From Clytia hemisphaerica (Eukaryota; Cnidaria; Hydrozoa; Leptothecata; Clytiidae), in the NCBI GenBank assembly GCA_902728285.1, contig CACVBU010000865.1, positions 1,579,044-1,643,043 of the forward strand: DNA of 64,000 nucleotides, given 5' to 3'. A model generated the notes under the pieces. That model was not told the DNA's origin, did not search any database, and worked only from the letters and a program-made list of their open reading frames with translations. Numbering within the stretch: the first letter of the stretch is position 1; each line of letters begins with the position of its first letter. Positions 27,701 through 33,700 of the stretch are shown one piece after another. A program made the position numbers and the translations under genes.

Positions 27701-30700
27701 ACGTGTACTGCAGTACCTCCGCTACGGTTTAGGTAGATAGATATATATTAAAAGAGGAGCCTTCGGGTCGCCTCCGACTGTGGTTGCAGAATTACTATCT
27801 TTTTGTGGATTTAAGTATAAGACTTGATATAAAATACTTTTTTGCTCAGAATTTCATGCTGTATCCGATGATGATAACCATTTTTTGTTTGATTCCGAAA
27901 CTCCATCGTAGTAGTGAGTAGTAAGTAAGGAAGTTTGCAACCGCAGTCGGAGGCGACCCTTGATCCTTCTCTTAATTGCTGAGCATCAAGTAGAGAGGCC
28001 TCAAGTACCAATTTGAGAATCTTTGGCATGACCCGGCTTGGGGTTGAACCCACAACCTTGCACACCGTAGCCGGATGCTCTACCAATGCACTACGGTCGC
28101 CATCGTAGTAATAACTTAAGTCATTATTGAACACAAATCTTTCTTCTTAATTCATAGCACCCTCAGCGCCACCGCAGAATATCTATATCAGCTCCATCAA
28201 AACACAATCACAACTCACCATACACTGGTCTCCGCCACCGCCCGACCGTATCCATGGTGATTTACTGGCGTACAAACTCAAAGTGTTCGCAATGAAAACT
28301 GGAGCTGACGTTTATATCGATCCCAAGGTCGACGTCTATGATCTTCACCCTGGGTTTACAAGTTACACGTTGAGATTTTTGACCACTAATACGTTTTACA
28401 GTTTTGAGATTCTGGCTGTTAACCAATTTGGTGAAGGAGTCAGTGATGAGGTGGTCGGAAGTAAGGATGAGCTTTTTACCTTATACGACATCATTTAACG
28501 TACCAATATTGCTTACACATCATTTAAAAAAAGAATATCTTTAAGGGTATAAATTGTGACGAAGAGGAATCTTTGCAAATTCAAGTCAAAAGAGCTACAG
28601 ATTTTTTTATAATTTCAAGATACTTCTTGTACAATTTACTTAATACGGTTTGATTGGATAAAGGGTTTTATGAATACAATAATGGATAAATCGACATTTG
28701 TTGATAACGTACTGAACTTTTTTTCAATAGGAACTTGTCCTTGTCCAGCAGTCGTATCCAGTAATTTCTACCTCTACGCTCCGTACCTGACAAGAGATTC
28801 CGAAGGCAAACTCGCTAGTGTGTTCGGTGATGTCCTTGATGCTGCCATTTCGGCCACGTGTGGTGTGTGTAATACACCGAACGGTCCAGTTTATACCAAA
28901 CTTGATAAAATGCGGAACGGTCGGTTAGAATTCGCTGAGAAGTCACTCGAATTGAAAGTTTTAAAAGAAGTTGATGAATATACGGATTTATCTTTCCCGA
29001 TAATTGGGAATACATATTCGGACGAAATGGTTGGTTATCCTTTTGTTCCACTGGTCGGACACCCAGGTGTTGTAGCGATTGTCCGAGATAAAAATATCAA
29101 TGAGATTGTTATTGAAATGATCATGATGATATTGGGTATCTATCCTTTGATTGGATTGAATCTCTTGATGATGATTGCTGCTGGATATGTTGTCTGGTTA
29201 TTGGTGAGTATTTATTCAGTATTTATTTGTCTATTTCATAGGATTCGATTGGTGAGTCATTGCATTCAGCGTCACTTAATCGATGTAAATGAAAATCCGT
29301 CCAGTTCCGATTTTCCACTGGGATCTTCCGCCCTTTTAAATTTCTGACCATGGGATATCTAGAAGATTCGAGACTATATGAATTTCATCGATGAGGTCAA
29401 TGAATGAGGCCGGTAAATTGTAAATCTTTTGTGTGTTGGATAGATGAAATTTGACGTCCGCCGGGAGAAAATAAAACCTCTGATATTGCATTTATCTTTG
29501 CTCCTTTATTTTCAACTTCCAGGAAGCGTGCAACAGTGACGAAGGTTCAGTGGATTTCTCCAACTCGTGGATTCGTGGTATTTATGAAGGCTGGTATTGG
29601 GCTTTTATCACTCAAGGAACTCACGGGTAAATTTGCTGTCTTTCCATTTGTTATTTTTGCTTTTTATTTATATTCAGGATATTCATGATGTAAAGTTTTC
29701 TACGGAAATACCCCGGTTTTAGCCAGTAGTGGCAAATTTGAACTAGACAAAATTTGTATAAAATTTGCCACTACTGGCAAAAACTGGGGTCTTTCCGTAG
29801 AAAACATTACGTCATGAATATCATGAATATAATTTAATCTTAAGCTACTGCACTGACCTAAGTAAGTAAGTCTCCGACGGCAGTCCTCTTTCGATAGCTA
29901 TCTACCTGAAGGTAGGGGAGGGCGCCACTCTTTCTCCCTGGATTACTCCACTTACCCTTGATCCTTTTTTTAAATGCGGAGCATTAAGCAGAGAAACATC
30001 AAGTATCAACTAAGTACAATGTCTTTCATGTGACCCAGCCAAAAATTGAACGGCATAGCAGTAATCAACTTTTCATGGTTGAGCACTCTTTTGCGGATTG
30101 AGGTATAAGTTTTACACAGAAAGCAACACTAGAAAAGAGTTCTTGAATTCCCAAGTCAATTGGGTTTTTCCAGAAAAAAACCGTATACAGTTGAGGAGGG
30201 GGAGGGATTTCCGTTCCAAGGGGGTAAGGTTTGATATGTGGCGGAATTCCATAGGGAGATACAAAAATCTGTCAAAAACAACTGGGATTCCATGGCGGTA
30301 GCTTTTTAAATCCTACTAAAGTTCAGAATTCCAGAGGGGTTTAAACCTGAAATAGCCTGGAATTCCAGGGGTTACAGAGGGATGGACCCATTGAGTTTAA
30401 AGCCCGAAGGGCTCGAGTAGAATCTCTAACCTTTCTCAGGCAAGAAAAAAGTGAAGCCTTAAAAAATGCGCCGTATTTTTGACGACAGATTGAATCTAGC
30501 AATTCCTTTGTTTACGATTGATATTTGTTTCGAAATTTAGCGGTAAATTTTAGTTTCAATCTGTCATTTGTGTAAAAATCAGGCGAGCCGCTCAAGGCCG
30601 CGCAACTTTGGTAGGATTAGTTGGCTTCAAATCCTACCAAGGAGATTCGATTCTAGCCCTTCGGGCTTAGACTTCATTGGATGGACCTCCTCAACAGGGG

Positions 30701-33700
30701 GTATACAGTCTTTTTCTGGAAAAGCCCTGAATGATGAAAAAAAATCCCTCTAATGAATAAATATGTTTTATCCTTATAGGTATGGTGACTTTGCTCCAAC
30801 TAAAGTTGGTGCTCGAATATTCGCTATGATTTGGGCGTTAGTCGGCTTAGTGATGACTGGAATTGTAATTGGTGCCATAGTAACAGCCTTGACAACCGTA
30901 AATGGTGCCGCGCAGTTCAAAATTTACGGTAGCCAGGTAAATTGGCCATTACGCAACTTGAGTTTTCCACAAAAAATTACGCGATTACGAAGCTTTTCAA
31001 CGCAAAAAGATTCTTAGAAATATGTTATAGAATTTACAAAAAAATCCTTGGAAAAATTCTTTTTACACCTTGAAGTTAGGGTGGACGAACTAAGATCAGT
31101 CTTTTACCACCTGGAAAAGTTATTTAGACTAACTTTTTACAACCTGTAAAAATGAAGAAAAAAAAATTTTCCAGACCCTCTGGAAACTCATCTTGGATTT
31201 TCCCCTGGAAAGGTTTGTTCACCCCCCCTCTCTGTGTGGATGTAAAATTGATGTGATAGATAAATTTTTGTGATATATTTTAGAACGTATAAACCATTTC
31301 GATATTTTTCTCAACAGGTGGGAGCTTTGAACGGGACATTTGAAGCAAAACTTGGACTGCTCAGAAACGGAAAAGTCAATGAGAGTAAGGAAAAGAAAAA
31401 TTTAAAATTCTTTATATGTCACACCAGCTAATTTTGTCATCTTTTGATGATTTCTTTTTCTTTCAGTATTTACATAGTAGGCTTATACACCCCTGTCTCA
31501 CAACCCCGGTGGCACTTTTTCCTCAGTGGGGATAAAAATTCCTATTGAGATCATAATGGGGATAGAAATTCTATTGTTCCAAGGCTAAAAAATCCCAGTG
31601 GGGATGGTTTTGGAGTGCAATTTTTAAACATGGAATTTCGAGTGGGGATGAAATCAAAGTCGACTTCCCAGTGGGGTTGAAATTCAAGGGTATTTTCCTA
31701 CCAGAGACGAAATTTGTGCTTAATTTTCAGGTGGGGCTGGGGTTCCAGCGGGTCTGTGACACAGGGGTGTGCTTATAATTTTTGATTATGTATCTTCCAT
31801 GTAGAAAAAGCCTACTTAACAGTCGAAGAACTACGTGACGCATTATTAAACAATGACGTCGAAGGTGTCCTTCTAGATGCATACACCGCTGGAGCAAATG
31901 CAGATCTCTTCGCGGACGAAAGACTCCGCGCGGCCACGTTATTGGAATATCCGCGGTCGTACGGATTTGTTTTGTCTGGTGGTTTGAGAAGCGTGGCGGC
32001 AGAGTTCAAGAGCTTCATGAAGAGTGATGAAGATCGTATACTGAGTATTCTAACCAACTCCACTGAACCGATGGGGGTACGTTGAATTTTTCATCTTATA
32101 CACGTTTTTTATAAGAACATCCAAAATTTTTGAAGCCTTTGGATATTCTTAGCTTTTTGAGTTTTAAGCCGCCTAAAAATATTCTTAACATGTTCTGATA
32201 TATCTTCACCATTGTGTGAGTATTTTTGTCCATTTTCCTAAGAAAAAGGTTTTTTAAGTTCCGCAAAGCCTTAAATGTTCTTAACTTGCTCTTAATATTT
32301 TTGCCTTCGAAGCCTTATGTTCTTATATAGTTTGTTCTTATAAAACGAAACGTGTACTTGTGAGACTTTAGTTTATCTATCTGCGGACACGCATTAACTT
32401 TTAATTAATGAACTCTGCCGACTTTTTTTCCGGCGTTTTCCGGCTCTTTAAAAAATGGAGAGAAAATTTAATCATCAGTGGGGCTCGGGTAAGGGAACAT
32501 AGACTGCTGTTGATTTTAATTTTGTATGTTGGGAAGGAAGTAAGTTCGGCTTTAAAAAATGTCTTGTCTTTGAGTGATGTGGTATTTATTAGGCTAGATA
32601 AGAGAGGAATCTCCAACCTTTCTCGGGCAATCAAAAGTGGCCCTTTAAACCATACTCGGACATTATTGTCAAGCATCCCATCGGTATGGTTTTTGTTACA
32701 GATAGGAAGTGATCATATTGGTTTTGGAGTAAGAAAACGGAACAGTTCCGTTCCGATGAAAATAATGGAGCGAAACTGTTTCGATCTATTTTGCTTTGTA
32801 ACGTCTTACTTTTTTGAATTTTCAAATTCAGTCCAATCCAATGTCCACACATAGTGTTTTGGAACTATTTCGCTTCGAACCGTAATGTCTGGACTGTTTT
32901 AGATTTGCGACCATTGTGGGTAACAGATCAGATCTAGCTTTTTCTTTGTTTTCGCGTTGTACGTTGCGCATTGCACGTTTATAGCACGTTTTTCGGATTC
33001 TGGTGGTAAAGGGGCTTTTCCAGAAAAAACCGTATACCCCCTGTTGAGGAGGTCCATCCCTCTGTGGTTGGAAATGCTGTAATCCCATGGAATTCCAGGC
33101 AATTCAGGTTTAAACCCCTCTGGAATTCTGAATTTTAGTAGGATTTAAAAAGCTACCCCATGGAATTCCAGTTATTTTTGACAGATTTAGTTATTTTATG
33201 TTATTTTCAATGATCTTACCGTTGCTTTATTCGCTTTAGGTTGCACCACCAGCTGAATTGAAATCACCTTTCGATCCAGAATCGAGTATTTTAGCAACTG
33301 CCCTCATCTCTATGACAGTCATGTTGGTCGTTTTCTCCATTCTTGGCTTCATATGGTCACACTTCCTAAAGAAAATCAATGCTAAAAAGGAGCAAATTCT
33401 TGGTAAGTGAAAAAAAAAACAAGGGTTTGGAGTATTGAAAATTTTTGCTTGTCGTCTAGTACTAAATTATGACACGTCCCATAATGCTATGGCGCAAAAC
33501 AAACTGGAGTGCCTAGACATGATCATTTGTACGTCAAAAGAATGTAGCGTATTCATGATATGCACCATTGTAATGTCTTCCACGGACCCAACAGCTGATT
33601 GGTTGCAAGTGACGTATTGACTGATTTTACGTCACTTGCAACCAATCAGCTGTTGGGTCCGTGATGTAATGTCGTAAGACATTGCAATGGTGCATTTCAT

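Noticed and set aside
28815..29051. Minus-strand frame opposite exon 24
   Set aside because: Shadow of the S1-coding exon.
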